A stretch of 64,000 nt of DNA from JBGPTK01 sp963797765. GTDB lineage: Bacteria > Acidobacteriota > Terriglobia > Acidiferrales > UBA7541. Each line of letters opens with the position of its first letter. Positions within the stretch are counted from its first letter, which is position 1. Position numbers and translations under genes: made by a program. Of the stretch, positions 42,842 to 51,796 are shown piece after piece. Below the pieces are notes generated by a model, which searched no databases, was not told the origin of the DNA, and was given only the letters and a program-made list of their open reading frames with translations. Location: positions 1,302,001-1,366,000 of the forward strand of contig CAWCQU010000003.1 of the NCBI GenBank assembly GCA_963797765.1. The letters run 5' to 3'.

Positions 42842-44860
42842 CTATTTCAGCCTGGCGCCCGCGGGCACGTCCTCGGTGAACGTACACAGAACAGGATGGC
42901 CGTCTGGCGGAACCGTCGCGGCGACAATCATCCCATTGGATTCAACTCCTCGCAGCTTGCGCGGAGCGAGATTGGCTACGATCACCACTTTCTTGCCGAC
43001 CAGATCTTCCGGCTTGTAGGAGACGGCGATTCCCGCTACAACCTGTCGAACCTCGTCGCCAATATCCACGATCACTTTCAGCAGTTTGTCGGCGCCCGCG
43101 ACCCGCTCGGCTGACTTGACCACTCCGACGCGCATCTCTACTTTGGCAAAATCCTCGATACTGATTTTGGCGGGGCCTGCAGGCGCGGCCTGAGCAGCCG
43201 CACCTGGTGTCGCGCCTGCTACGCCCGATGTTGCCGGAGCTGCCGGAGTAGCGCCGGGATTGCGAATTTCTTCTTCCATGGCTTCGATCCTCTCTGAGGC
43301 TTCTTTTTTGTCGACACGTGGAAAAATGGCTTCGTACTTTCCTATCTGAGTTCCGGGCTTCAGTTCTCCCCACTTCAGTTCGTCAATCCGCTGCGAAGAA
43401 AGCGAGCCGCGTTGCCCCAGGCTCTCCCAGATTTTTTCTGTGGCGTGCGGCATCACCGGGTAGGTAAGGACCGTGATCACCCTCAGTGCCTCGGCGGCAT
43501 CGTAAAGCACTTGTTCCAGGCGCGGCCGCTGCGCCGGCTCTTCTGCCAACGTCCAAGGCTTTTCCAAAACTAAATACTTATCGACGGAGCTAACCAGGTC
43601 CCAGATCCGTTCCAACGCGTTCGAGAACGCGTAGCGGTCATACGATCCCAGAATCTCAAGCAGACTATCGCGGTCAAATTTCGCAACCAGTTCAGAATGA
43701 TTTTTCACGTCGGCCGCGGAAGTTGCATGATCCGCTGGAATTGTTCCTTCGCAGTAGCGTTCGATCATGGTCAAGGTGCGGCTGGCCAAATTGCCCAGGC
43801 CATTCGCAAGGTCGCTGTTATAGCGTGTGAGCAGCGAATCGCGGCTGAAATTGCCGTCCTGGCCGAACACCATTTCGCGCAGCAAAAAATAGCGCAAAGC
43901 GTCGATGCCAAGCGTGCGCGCAATCGGTTGCGGATATTGCATGTTGCCGCGCGACTTGCTCATTTTCTCTTCGGCAAACAACCACCAGCCATGCGCGAAA
44001 ATCTGCTTGGGCAGCGGCTCCTTGGCGGCCATCAGAAATGCCGGCCAATACACCGCATGAAACCGCAAAATTTCCTTTCCCACCAGATGCAAATCCGCGG
44101 GCCAGTATTTCTCCCACTGCACTTCGTCATCACCGTAGCCGACGCCGGTCATGTAGCTGGTGAGCGCGTCGTACCAAACGTAGAAAACGTGATGTTCATC
44201 GCCGGGCCACGGAATCCCCCACTTCACCGAAGTCCGGCTGACGGAAAGATCGCGCAAGCCGCCGCGGACGAACGCAATCACTTCATTGCGCCGCGTTTCG
44301 GGCTGAACGAAATCCGGCTGCTTTTCATACAGCTCGAGCAGACGATCCTGAAAAGAGGAAAGTTTGAAATAATAATTCTCTTCGCGGACGCGCTCGGTGG
44401 GCCGCTTGCACTCCGGGCATAATCCGCCCGGAAGCGGCTCATCTACATACATTTCATCGGAAACGCAATATTGGCCCTCGTAGTGGCCTTTATAGATGTA
44501 TCCGTTGTCCTGCGCCAGGTGCAGCAGGCGTTGCACGGCGCGCTCGTGGCGCAGTTCGGTGGTGCGGATGAAGCGATCGAAATTAAGATCGAGTTCCTGC
44601 CACAGTTGCCGGTATTGCGCGGACACTTGGTCGGCGAACTGCTGCGGAGTGACGCCCGCCGACTTGGCCGCGCGCTCGACTTTTTGGCCGTGCTCGTCCG
44701 TGCCGGTCAGCGCCACAACGTCGTAGCCGCACATTTTCTTATAGCGCGAGATGGTATCGGCGACGACCGAGGTGTAGGTGTGCCCGAGGTGAGGGCGCGC
44801 GTTCACATAGTAGATCGGCGTGGTGATATAGAACTTTTTCTTCGATTGGGGTTGCGGCAT
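42842..44860 (-). CDS. metG: Methionyl-tRNA synthetase with C-terminal tRNA-binding domain
   Basis: Charges tRNA-Met. TTPIYYVNARPHLGHTYTSV has the HIGH-equivalent HLGH near residue 24, and the KMSKSRGN loop is intact near residue 300. The zinc subdomain shows GGLCPECKRPTE and an upstream CVSDEMYV, the single-knuckle type. An anticodon-binding domain follows (about 350-530). After an Ala/Pro-rich linker (PATSGVAGATPGAAAQAAPA), a C-terminal EMAP-II-like domain (about 565-672, FAKVEMRVGVVKSAERVAGA) gives dimerisation and tRNA affinity. Full length at 672 residues. It ends 33 bp before tatD. Confidence 0.97.
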   Translation of the reverse strand: MPQPQSKKKFYITTPIYYVNARPHLGHTYTSVVADTISRYKKMCGYDVVALTGTDEHGQKVERAAKSAGVTPQQFADQVSAQYRQLWQELDLNFDRFIRTTELRHERAVQRLLHLAQDNGYIYKGHYEGQYCVSDEMYVDEPLPGGLCPECKRPTERVREENYYFKLSSFQDRLLELYEKQPDFVQPETRRNEVIAFVRGGLRDLSVSRTSVKWGIPWPGDEHHVFYVWYDALTSYMTGVGYGDDEVQWEKYWPADLHLVGKEILRFHAVYWPAFLMAAKEPLPKQIFAHGWWLFAEEKMSKSRGNMQYPQPIARTLGIDALRYFLLREMVFGQDGNFSRDSLLTRYNSDLANGLGNLASRTLTMIERYCEGTIPADHATSAADVKNHSELVAKFDRDSLLEILGSYDRYAFSNALERIWDLVSSVDKYLVLEKPWTLAEEPAQRPRLEQVLYDAAEALRVITVLTYPVMPHATEKIWESLGQRGSLSSQRIDELKWGELKPGTQIGKYEAIFPRVDKKEASERIEAMEEEIRNPGATPAAPATSGVAGATPGAAAQAAPAGPAKISIEDFAKVEMRVGVVKSAERVAGADKLLKVIVDIGDEVRQVVAGIAVSYKPEDLVGKKVVIVANLAPRKLRGVESNGMIVAATVPPDGHPVLCTFTEDVPAGARLK

Positions 44861-44863
44861 AGG

Positions 44864-46057
44864 CTATTTGTTTAGCTCGCGCTGTTTTTCAAAGTGAAAT
44901 GACGCGGCGGCCAGCACTTGCTTAAGCGGAATGCCCTTTTGCGCCGCGATGCGCTGGCAATCCTCGTATTCGGGCGCGGCATTCAGCACCGTGCCATTCA
45001 TGCGCGCAACTTTCATGCGAATTTCGCCAATCGGCGTGGAAATATTTATAGTTTCGCGATCCAAAATTCGGCGGCGAACTTCATAGGTGCGCACGCCGAT
45101 GGTCGTGGTCTCACGGAAAATCAAATCGGTCAGCAAATCCACATCCGCCGGCTTCGCCAGCAGCGTGACCAGCATGCCGGGACGATTCTTTTTCATTTGT
45201 ACCGGCGTCGAAAAAATATCCAGTGCCCCTGCCGCCAGCGCCTTTTCGGCAAAATATCCATAAATCTGCGGGCTCATATCGTCGAAATTTGCTTCGATCA
45301 CTTCCACCGGCTCGTCCCAATGGATTTTTTTGTCCGCACCCACCGCGTCGCCAATCAGAATTCGCAGAACATTGGGTTGTTCGGCGAGATCGGCCGAACC
45401 TGCTCCATATCCAATTGCGCGCAAGTTCATGGCAGGCATCTTGGCGAATTGTGTGGAAAGCGTTGTGGCGATCGCGGCTCCGGTTGGCGTCACCAGTTCT
45501 TTTTGAATCCCGGTTGAGAAAGTGGGGGCGTCGCGCAGCAATTCAGCGGTAGCCGGTGCCGGCACAGGGAGCATTCCATGTGCGGTGTTGACTCGGCCTC
45601 CTCCGACGTCAAGCGCCGAGCAAGCGAACTCATCAATTCCAAGCAATTCGAATCCAATCGCGGCTCCAACGATGTCAATAATCGAATCCACCGCTCCAAC
45701 TTCGTGGAAATGGACCTTTTCAACTGGGACCTGATGAACTTTGGCTTCCGCTTCGCCGAGCCGCGTGAAGATTCGTTTGGCGCGATCCGCCGCGCGCGGA
45801 GCAATCCCAGCCTGGTCGATCATGCCGAGAATGACGCTTAGGCTCCGGTGATGATGATGCTCGTGTGATTCCACCTTCACTTGCGTCGCGAAAATGCCCC
45901 GGCGCTGCACTTTTTCCGCCGAAATGTTCCAGCCAGTAAGCGGCAAGCGGCGAAGTTCGCCTTCCAGTTGCGAGATGTCCGCGCCAGCGGCCACTAAGGC
46001 GCCAAGGACCATGTCGCCGCTGATCCCGGAAAAACAATCGAAGTAAGCAATTTTCAT
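44864..46057 (-). CDS. larC: Nickel-pincer cofactor insertion protein LarC
   Basis: Inserts Ni into the pincer nucleotide used by lactate racemase-like enzymes, with CTP hydrolysis. MKIAYFDCFSGISGDMVLGA is the canonical start, and the His-rich stretch ESHEHHHHRSLSVI and KVHFHEVGAVDSIIDIVGAA are the LarC hallmarks. The C-terminal LarC2 region (about 270-397) is in the same frame. In Lactobacillus plantarum the LarC1/LarC2 junction needs programmed frameshifting; here a single continuous frame is seen. Start at 46057 is chosen over an ATG 15 nt upstream. It ends 4 nt before the metG start, so the two may be in an operon. larE is 11 kb away. Confidence 0.9.
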   Translation of the reverse strand: MKIAYFDCFSGISGDMVLGALVAAGADISQLEGELRRLPLTGWNISAEKVQRRGIFATQVKVESHEHHHHRSLSVILGMIDQAGIAPRAADRAKRIFTRLGEAEAKVHQVPVEKVHFHEVGAVDSIIDIVGAAIGFELLGIDEFACSALDVGGGRVNTAHGMLPVPAPATAELLRDAPTFSTGIQKELVTPTGAAIATTLSTQFAKMPAMNLRAIGYGAGSADLAEQPNVLRILIGDAVGADKKIHWDEPVEVIEANFDDMSPQIYGYFAEKALAAGALDIFSTPVQMKKNRPGMLVTLLAKPADVDLLTDLIFRETTTIGVRTYEVRRRILDRETINISTPIGEIRMKVARMNGTVLNAAPEYEDCQRIAAQKGIPLKQVLAAASFHFEKQRELNK

Positions 46058-46197
46058 GATTATGATCTGCAAATACCGAGACTAGATTCGAACACCACGG
46101 TTTACGATGCCGATTTTGCCGCGCAAAATCGAAAAATAGATACTAGTCTGGGCTTCCGAAGCTGTCAAATGAACGGGCCGCATCCTTAAATTGAATT

Positions 46198-46527
46198 TCA
46201 ACGGTCGGACAATTGAATAGGGTTGCCGTCCGGGTCCTTTCCGTCGCAAAGGCAAAACATCTCCCCCTGCTGGACCTTGCCGAAACTTGCGCCCCGCGCC
46301 ACCAGCATTTCCCGCATGGCGGCAACGTCTTTGGCGTGGAATACAATCTTCGGACCCTTGCGGCCGGGGGATGCAGGGCCGGAATGGAGCGCGATCCGTG
46401 CGCCGCCTGCTGCAAACTCCCGCCAGCCTTTTTCGATGGTGACCTGCTTGAGGCCAAGCACTTCTCCGTAGAATTTGCACATCGCATCCATCTGGCCAGT
46501 AAACAGGATCACCCGCGCCATTTTCAT
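46198..46527 (-). CDS. VOC-superfamily (glyoxalase-like) protein
   Basis: A 109-residue vicinal-oxygen-chelate protein. ARVILFTGQMDAMCKFYGEV is the first strand-helix unit, REFAAGGARIALHSGPAS carries a His metal ligand candidate, and FCLCDGKDPDGNPIQLSDR ends with the DPDGNPI(Q/E) signature, where Gln replaces the usual Glu ligand. Because the first ligand is also atypical (Thr-Gly), it may be a non-catalytic or binding member. It is minus-strand and divergent from argS. Its start is uncertain between M at 46527 and 46521. Confidence 0.75.
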   Translation of the reverse strand: MKMARVILFTGQMDAMCKFYGEVLGLKQVTIEKGWREFAAGGARIALHSGPASPGRKGPKIVFHAKDVAAMREMLVARGASFGKVQQGEMFCLCDGKDPDGNPIQLSDR

Positions 46528-46731
46528 CGAGGCCACCTATATTCCCGTCTTTAGTCCACAAATTCCGCAAGCTTTGACAGTCTATCAGAGATCCCCGGGG
46601 CGCCATCTCAGGGGCAACCCGAAGACTGCGGCACGCCGGCCGGAGGTCGATTTTTCGACGGTCGTTACGCGTTGGGCGATACATGGCCCTCCACAAGACC
46701 AAAGTAGGACGCGGCTAATGAACGGGCCTCT

Positions 46732-46760
46732 TTGACGGCTCTCGCAGCTTTCCCTATAAT
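46732..46760 (+). promoter_or_regulatory. Sigma-70 promoter of argS
   Basis: TTGACG (46732-46737), a 17-bp spacer and a perfect TATAAT (46755-46760). The start site is expected near 46767, giving a leader of about 23 nt that includes AAGGAG (46780-46785) four bases before the GTG start of argS. Confidence 0.7.
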
Positions 46761-46789
46761 CGCGGGATTCACTTTTCGCAAGGAGCCGT

Positions 46790-48793
46790 GTGTACCAGGT
46801 AATCGAAGCCCGCATCCGCAAAGCGATCTTGCGGTATATTCATAAGCACTACAGCATCGACGTTCCGGTGGTGACGGAGCGCCCGCCCCGCCTGGAAATG
46901 GGCGAAGTGGCCTCGCCAGTCTGCTTCGAATTGGCGCGCAAATTGAAAAAACCTCCGCGGATAATCGCCCAGGAAATCGCCAACAAGATTCCACCAATCG
47001 AAGGCGTCGCGCGCCTGGAAGTTGCCGGCGGCGGTTATCTGAACGCCTATCTCGAGCGCGGCACATTCTTCCGCGTGGCCATCGAACGCGCGGGCCACGA
47101 AGCAATTCATGCATCCGCTGACGCACCGAAGGCCATCGTCGAGCATACGAATATCAATCCAAACAAAGCAGCCCATATCGGGCATCTGCGCAATGCCGCG
47201 CTCGGCGATGCCTTTGTGCGGTTGCTGCGTTACACAGGCCGCCGCGTCGAGGTCCAAAACTACATCGATAACACGGGCGTACAGGTCGGGGACGTGGTTC
47301 TAGGATTTCTGCACATCGAAAAGAAAACTCCCCTAGAGGTTCGGGTGCTCGCCGCTGAACCCAGGTTTGATTATCTGTGCTGGGATTTATACGCGCGAGT
47401 GACCGTATTTTTGGCCGAAGACAAGTCGCGGCTATCGCTGCGCGGAGAAATTCTTCACGCTATCGAAGCAGGCAGCGGCGCTGCCGCTGAGATCGCTGAG
47501 ATTGTTTCCACGGCGATCGTTCGTTGCCACCTGTTCACGATGGACCGGTTGGGGATTGAATACGATTTATTGCCGCGCGAAAGCGAAATCCTCCACTTGA
47601 AATTCTGGGAGTCGGCGTTTGCCATGATGATCGAGCGGGGCGTGATTCACAAAGCGGCAGCGGGAAAGAACGCAGGATGCTGGGTGATGAAGCTGGCCTC
47701 GGAATCAGAGGGAGAAATTGCCGGCGAAGGCGCCGCCCCCGAAGCGGATGATGGCGCCGACACAAAAATCATCGTGCGCTCGAATAGCACCGTCACCTAT
47801 GTGGGCAAGGACATCGCCTACCAGCTTTGGAAATTTGGATTGCTCGGAAAGGATTTTCATTACGCGCGATTCCACCAGTATCCCGGCGGCCACACGGTGT
47901 GGGTAACACAGACGGGCGAGAGCGAAATGGAAGCCCCCACGTTTGGCAACGCCGCCCAAGTTTACAACGTGATCGATTCGCGCCAGGCATATCTGCAAAA
48001 CGTGGTCTTCGAAGCGCTCGGCGCGCTGGGATTCAAGGAACAGGCGGATCGATCTCTGCATTTTTCATACGAGATGGTGGCGCTCTCGCCGCGTTGCGCC
48101 GCCGAGATGGGCTACGAAATACCCGTCGAAGAGGCCAAGAAGCCATATGTGGAGGTCAGCGGACGCAAGGGGCAAGGCGTAAAAGCAGACGATTTGCTCG
48201 ATCAACTAGAAGCCAACGCGCGGAATGAAGTGGATACGCGGCATCCTGAAACGCCGGAAGCCGAACGGGTCGCCATCGCGCACGCCATTGCTATCGGAGC
48301 GCTGCGTTATTTCTTGCTGAAATTCACGCGCGGCACAATCATCGCCTTTGATTTCAATGAAGCTCTCAGCTTCGATGGGGAAACCGGCCCATACGTGCAA
48401 TATGCAGTGGTCCGCGCGCGAAATATTTTCCGTAAGCTCCGCGAGCAGGAGCCGGAATTCAAACTCGACGCGCTCGAATCGTTGATCACCGATGAAGCTC
48501 TCTCATCCCAGCTTTCCGCCCCAGCCGGAAACGATTTATGGGAAGTCTTGCTACTGGCGGGATCGCTCGGCGCGCAAGTGGAAACCGCGCTGGGAGCGCA
48601 CGAGCCTGCGTTCATCGCCAAATTCGCGTTTCAGCTCGCCCAGCAATTCAACGTGTTCTACCACAAGCATCACATCCTCTCCGAGGAAGACGTCACGAAG
48701 AAAGCGTTCCTTCTCTCGCTGAGCCGGTTGGTCGAAACGCAATTGGTGATCGCGTTACGCCTGCTCGGCATGGAAGCCCCCGAACGGATGTAA
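46790..48793 (+). CDS. argS: Arginyl-tRNA synthetase
   Basis: Class I synthetase of 667 residues. The N-terminal Add-1 domain (about 1-95) is followed by VEHTNINPNKAAHIGHLRNA, which holds the HIGH motif. YTGRRVEVQNYIDNTGVQVG and the later segment TYVGKDIAYQLWKFGLLGKD match the ArgRS signature. The C-terminal anticodon-binding domain begins near FDGETGPYVQYAVVRARNIF. An acidic Glu/Ala-rich insertion (ESEGEIAGEGAAPEADDGAD) near residue 310 lengthens the protein. The start is GTG, supported by AAGGAG four bases upstream. It stands alone with its own promoter. Confidence 0.97.
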   Translation: MYQVIEARIRKAILRYIHKHYSIDVPVVTERPPRLEMGEVASPVCFELARKLKKPPRIIAQEIANKIPPIEGVARLEVAGGGYLNAYLERGTFFRVAIERAGHEAIHASADAPKAIVEHTNINPNKAAHIGHLRNAALGDAFVRLLRYTGRRVEVQNYIDNTGVQVGDVVLGFLHIEKKTPLEVRVLAAEPRFDYLCWDLYARVTVFLAEDKSRLSLRGEILHAIEAGSGAAAEIAEIVSTAIVRCHLFTMDRLGIEYDLLPRESEILHLKFWESAFAMMIERGVIHKAAAGKNAGCWVMKLASESEGEIAGEGAAPEADDGADTKIIVRSNSTVTYVGKDIAYQLWKFGLLGKDFHYARFHQYPGGHTVWVTQTGESEMEAPTFGNAAQVYNVIDSRQAYLQNVVFEALGALGFKEQADRSLHFSYEMVALSPRCAAEMGYEIPVEEAKKPYVEVSGRKGQGVKADDLLDQLEANARNEVDTRHPETPEAERVAIAHAIAIGALRYFLLKFTRGTIIAFDFNEALSFDGETGPYVQYAVVRARNIFRKLREQEPEFKLDALESLITDEALSSQLSAPAGNDLWEVLLLAGSLGAQVETALGAHEPAFIAKFAFQLAQQFNVFYHKHHILSEEDVTKKAFLLSLSRLVETQLVIALRLLGMEAPERM

Positions 48794-48827
48794 TCCGCCC
48801 TTGCCCGCCCCCGCTTGCTCATTCTTC

Positions 48828-48855
48828 TTGACAATTTCACAATGATATATATCAT
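48828..48855 (+). promoter_or_regulatory. padR promoter giving a near-leaderless transcript
   Basis: TTGACA (48828-48833), a 16-bp spacer and TATCAT (48850-48855). The start site would be near 48862, two bases before the ATG at 48864. There is no Shine-Dalgarno in the remaining bases. The -10 lies inside the palindromic operator. Confidence 0.55.
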
Positions 48856-48865
48856 CATGATATAT
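48842..48865. promoter_or_regulatory. Palindromic operator overlapping the padR start
   Basis: Two nested inverted repeats: a perfect 14-bp palindrome ATGATATATATCAT (48842-48855), and arms ATATATCAT and ATGATATAT (48847-48855 and 48857-48865) around one base. PadR-family repressors commonly bind such AT-rich dyads near their own promoters, so autoregulation is likely. It covers the -10 and the start codon. Confidence 0.65.
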
Positions 48866-49454
48866 GAAACGGCAGAACGCCCCATCGCTCCTCGGACTGC
48901 TGAGCCTGAAGCCGATGTCCGGATACGACATGAAGAAATTCGTCGACGAGACAATCGGGTACTTTTGGAACGAAAGCTATGGGCAGATTTACCCCATGCT
49001 CAGCCGCCTTTCCCGGCAGGGATTGGTGAAAAGCCGCGTGCAACGGGGAAAGGGCACGCCGGACCGCAAAGTGTTCTCCTTGGCGGCCAAAGGGCGGAAA
49101 TATCTGCGAAATTGGCTGGCGGCGGCTCCGCGATATGCTCCGCCCAGGAATGAGCTGCTGCTGAAACTGTTTTTCGGGCGAATTGCGGCGCGCGCGGATA
49201 TCGCCCGGCACGTTCAAGAATTCCGGCAGAATCACGCCCGCTTGCTTCTCGAATACGCCCGAGTGGAAAAGTGGATCTCGAAAACGCATCCCAAACATCC
49301 AGACAAGTCCTACTGGCTGATCACGCTTGGTTATGGCCGGGAACATTCCAAGGGAATGGTGAAGTGGTCCGACCAAACATTGCACACACTCGCCCGGCTT
49401 CCGCGGAAGAGCCGGCGAAAAAAAGCAATTCGCAAGAAAGGAGGCGTCCGATGA
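48864..49454 (+). CDS. PadR-family transcriptional regulator
   Basis: A 196-residue winged-helix regulator. Residues 1-90: PSLLGLLSLKPMSGYDMKKF (helix-turn-helix start), YFWNESYGQIYPMLSRLSRQ (recognition helix), and the wing GLVKSRVQRGKGTPDRKVFS. The C-terminal helices (about 95-180) are the dimerisation domain of the longer PadR-s2 class. The signal sensed is unknown. An AT-rich palindrome overlaps its start codon, indicating autorepression. The stop overlaps the next ATG (ATGA), so a membrane protein is co-expressed and may be the effector. Confidence 0.92.
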   Translation: MKRQNAPSLLGLLSLKPMSGYDMKKFVDETIGYFWNESYGQIYPMLSRLSRQGLVKSRVQRGKGTPDRKVFSLAAKGRKYLRNWLAAAPRYAPPRNELLLKLFFGRIAARADIARHVQEFRQNHARLLLEYARVEKWISKTHPKHPDKSYWLITLGYGREHSKGMVKWSDQTLHTLARLPRKSRRKKAIRKKGGVR

Positions 49455-50122
49455 GCGCATGGGTTCCGGCACTTCGGGTTGTGCACATTTTTTGTGGGAT
49501 GGTGGCTTTTTTCGTGGCCCCATGCGCCATGCTGACGGTGAAAGGGGGCCTGGCACATCGCCGCTGGGGAAAGATTTATTTTTGGATGATGGCCGTGGTG
49601 GCTGCCACTGCGTTTGTACTGGCGATTTATCGCCCGATCCTGTTTTTGGCACTGGTCGCGATATTCAGTTTCTACTTCGCGTTCCGCGGCTATCGAGCGG
49701 TCTTGAGAAAGGGCGCTCCGGCGAGCAAATTGGATTGGTTCGCTGCATTTGCCACTTTGCTAGGGAGCATGGGATTAATCGTGCTCGGCATTCATCCTCT
49801 GCGTGGCGGATTTATGCCTGCACCGATTGTTTCGATCGCCTTTGGACTACTAGGCTCCTTCTCCGCGATTAGTGACATGTGGGCATTCGTGCACCCGTCG
49901 AAGGAAAGGAACGCCTGGTGGTATAGCCACATGGGCGGGATGCTGGGCTCTTATGTGGCTGCGCTGTCCGCATTTTCTGCGGTAAACTTCCAATTCCTGC
50001 CACCCGCAGTACGCTGGTTATGGCCATCGGTGATCGGAATTCCAGGGATCTTCATCTGGGTCGCCTACTACCGGCGGAAATTCAATCGCTCGAGTTCCCT
50101 CCCGGCCGTGGCGAGGGCATAG
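49451..50122 (+). CDS. DUF2306-like integral membrane protein
   Basis: A 223-residue protein with six or seven membrane helices. LRVVHIFCGMVAFFVAPCAM, RWGKIYFWMMAVVAATAFVL and WYSHMGGMLGSYVAALSAFS contain His residues at helix starts (RVVHIF, YSHMGG) that could coordinate heme or metal. The pattern fits DUF2306, whose role is unknown. It overlaps padR by 4 nt and so is probably regulated with it. No other clue to substrate. Confidence 0.65.
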   Translation: MSAWVPALRVVHIFCGMVAFFVAPCAMLTVKGGLAHRRWGKIYFWMMAVVAATAFVLAIYRPILFLALVAIFSFYFAFRGYRAVLRKGAPASKLDWFAAFATLLGSMGLIVLGIHPLRGGFMPAPIVSIAFGLLGSFSAISDMWAFVHPSKERNAWWYSHMGGMLGSYVAALSAFSAVNFQFLPPAVRWLWPSVIGIPGIFIWVAYYRRKFNRSSSLPAVARA

Positions 50123-50181
50123 GGAAGCTCTGCTCTCTCATTTTAGCCGATCGTCCATTCTTCGGCTCATCCGAGTAGCGG

Positions 50182-51672
50182 CTACATCTTCATAGCTAAA
50201 TCAATCAAGCTGCGGATGGCAATCCCAGTGGGACCTTTTGCGGCCCAGGGCTTGCCGTCATCGCTCCACGTGGTTGCGGCGATGTCGAGATGGATCCAGG
50301 GCATATCCTCTGCAAATTCCTTCAGGAACATCGCAGCGGTAATTGCTCCACCGCCTTTGCCGCTGCCCGTATTGCGGATATCCGCGATGGAACTCTTGAT
50401 CATGTCCGCATACTCGTCATCCAGAGGCATCGGCCACATTTTTTCGCCCACGGCCCGCGAACTCTCTAGCAAACGCTCCAGAAACTCTGTGGGCTGCCCG
50501 AATACACCCACGTTTACATTGGCGAGTGCGACTTCGATAGCTCCTGTGAGCGTAGCCGCATCAATCAAGTGCGTGCAGCCCAATTTGCGCGCGTAGGAAA
50601 TTCCGTCGGCAAGCACCAAACGCCCCTCTGCATCGGTGTTGATCACTTCGATGGATTTGCCCGACATGGCAAATTGAACGTCGCCAGGTTTTTGTGCGGT
50701 GCCGCTGACCATATTTTCCGACGAGGGAATCACGGCAATCACCTTGACCGAAGGCTTGAGCAGCGCCAGGGCGCGCATTACGCCAACCATGGTAGCGCCG
50801 CCGCCCATGTCGTATTTCATCTTCTCCATGCCGGTCGCGGGCTTGATCGAAACTCCGCCGGTGTCGAAAGTAATGGCCTTGCCGATCAGCCCCAGCACGG
50901 GAGCCCCGTCACGCTGTGCTGCGGGCGTGTAGGTAATAACGATCAGGCGCGGCGGCTCTGCGCTACCCTGAGCCACGCTGAGCAGTGCTCCCATCTTCAG
51001 TTCCGCCATCTTCTTCTCGTCCAAAACATCAACCGTCAGTCCCACCTCGCGCGCCATCGCCGATGCGCGATCGGCGAGCATCCGCGGCGTCAGATAATTC
51101 GAAGGCTCGTTCACCAGATCGCGCGAGAAATTTTGCGACTCGGCGATGTTTCTGCCGCGCTCGATGGCCGGACTATACTCCGCGTTCCCCGCCGGATCCC
51201 ATCCAGCCAGGAGGACGGATTCCACCACATTCTTGTTTTTCTTCTCCGTGCGATATTTGTCCGATTCATAATCGGCGTAAAACAGCCCTTCCGTAACGGC
51301 TTGCAAAGCCTTTGGATCGCGCTCTCCCTCTCGCGAGAGAAATGCGAATTTCTTGATGCCGCGCGTCTTCAGATAGCGCAGCGCCGCGCCGGCAATTTTT
51401 CGCAAATCCGCTGCCGTAAATTTTTCCTGTTTCCCGCCGCCCACCAGCAGCAACCGCTGCGCCGCGATCCCTGCTGGAAAATGGAGCAGGACCATCTCAA
51501 ACATTTTGCCGGTCAGTTCTCCGCTTTCCACTAGGACGCGAATTTTCCCTCCGGTGGCGCGATCGAGGTCCGCGATCACTCCCTCGATTCTTTGATCCTT
51601 GTCGAAAACGCAGGTTACCAACGCCTCGGCAGCAACTTCGGAAAACGGTTTCGAATCGAGCGAAATTTGCAT
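50182..51672 (-). CDS. pepA: Leucyl aminopeptidase (M17)
   Basis: Two-metal hexameric aminopeptidase of about 496 residues releasing N-terminal residues. The catalytic domain has GLIGKAITFDTGGVSIKPAT (Lys and Asp metal ligands), KYDMGGGATMVGVM and the family signature NTDAEGRLVLADG. The Arg in that signature is catalytic. The N-terminal domain (1-170) is the usual alpha/beta domain. In-frame ATGs at 51735 and 51690 are possible, but ATG at 51672 follows AAAGGAAAT, a good ribosome site, and gives the typical MQISLD start. smpB lies upstream in the same orientation. Confidence 0.95.
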   Translation of the reverse strand: MQISLDSKPFSEVAAEALVTCVFDKDQRIEGVIADLDRATGGKIRVLVESGELTGKMFEMVLLHFPAGIAAQRLLLVGGGKQEKFTAADLRKIAGAALRYLKTRGIKKFAFLSREGERDPKALQAVTEGLFYADYESDKYRTEKKNKNVVESVLLAGWDPAGNAEYSPAIERGRNIAESQNFSRDLVNEPSNYLTPRMLADRASAMAREVGLTVDVLDEKKMAELKMGALLSVAQGSAEPPRLIVITYTPAAQRDGAPVLGLIGKAITFDTGGVSIKPATGMEKMKYDMGGGATMVGVMRALALLKPSVKVIAVIPSSENMVSGTAQKPGDVQFAMSGKSIEVINTDAEGRLVLADGISYARKLGCTHLIDAATLTGAIEVALANVNVGVFGQPTEFLERLLESSRAVGEKMWPMPLDDEYADMIKSSIADIRNTGSGKGGGAITAAMFLKEFAEDMPWIHLDIAATTWSDDGKPWAAKGPTGIAIRSLIDLAMKM

Positions 51673-51712
51673 GATTTCCTTTCTTTCCATTAAATTTTGT
51701 GGAGTGCACGGC

Positions 51713-51730
51713 GGCGGGTTAAAACCCGCC
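51713..51730. repeat. Perfect hairpin GGCGGGTT-AA-AACCCGCC between smpB and pepA
   Basis: An inverted repeat with 8-bp arms and a 2-base loop. No T-run follows on either strand, so it is not a good intrinsic terminator. It resembles the inner hairpin of the repeat at 59829-59936 (CGGGCGGGTTAAA). Its position between two minus-strand genes could still influence read-through. Confidence 0.5.
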
Positions 51731-51796
51731 CCCACTTCGAAGCACCCGCTTCGCGCGGCGTTCCAGATTAGCAGCCCAAGGCAGTCTCAGTCACGT

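Noticed and set aside
44864..46057. Programmed frameshift in larC
   Set aside because: LarC1 and LarC2 parts are in one continuous frame here.
46082..46702. Minus-strand frame of 206 residues across the VOC gene
   Set aside because: Out-of-frame shadow of the VOC protein; no domain signature.
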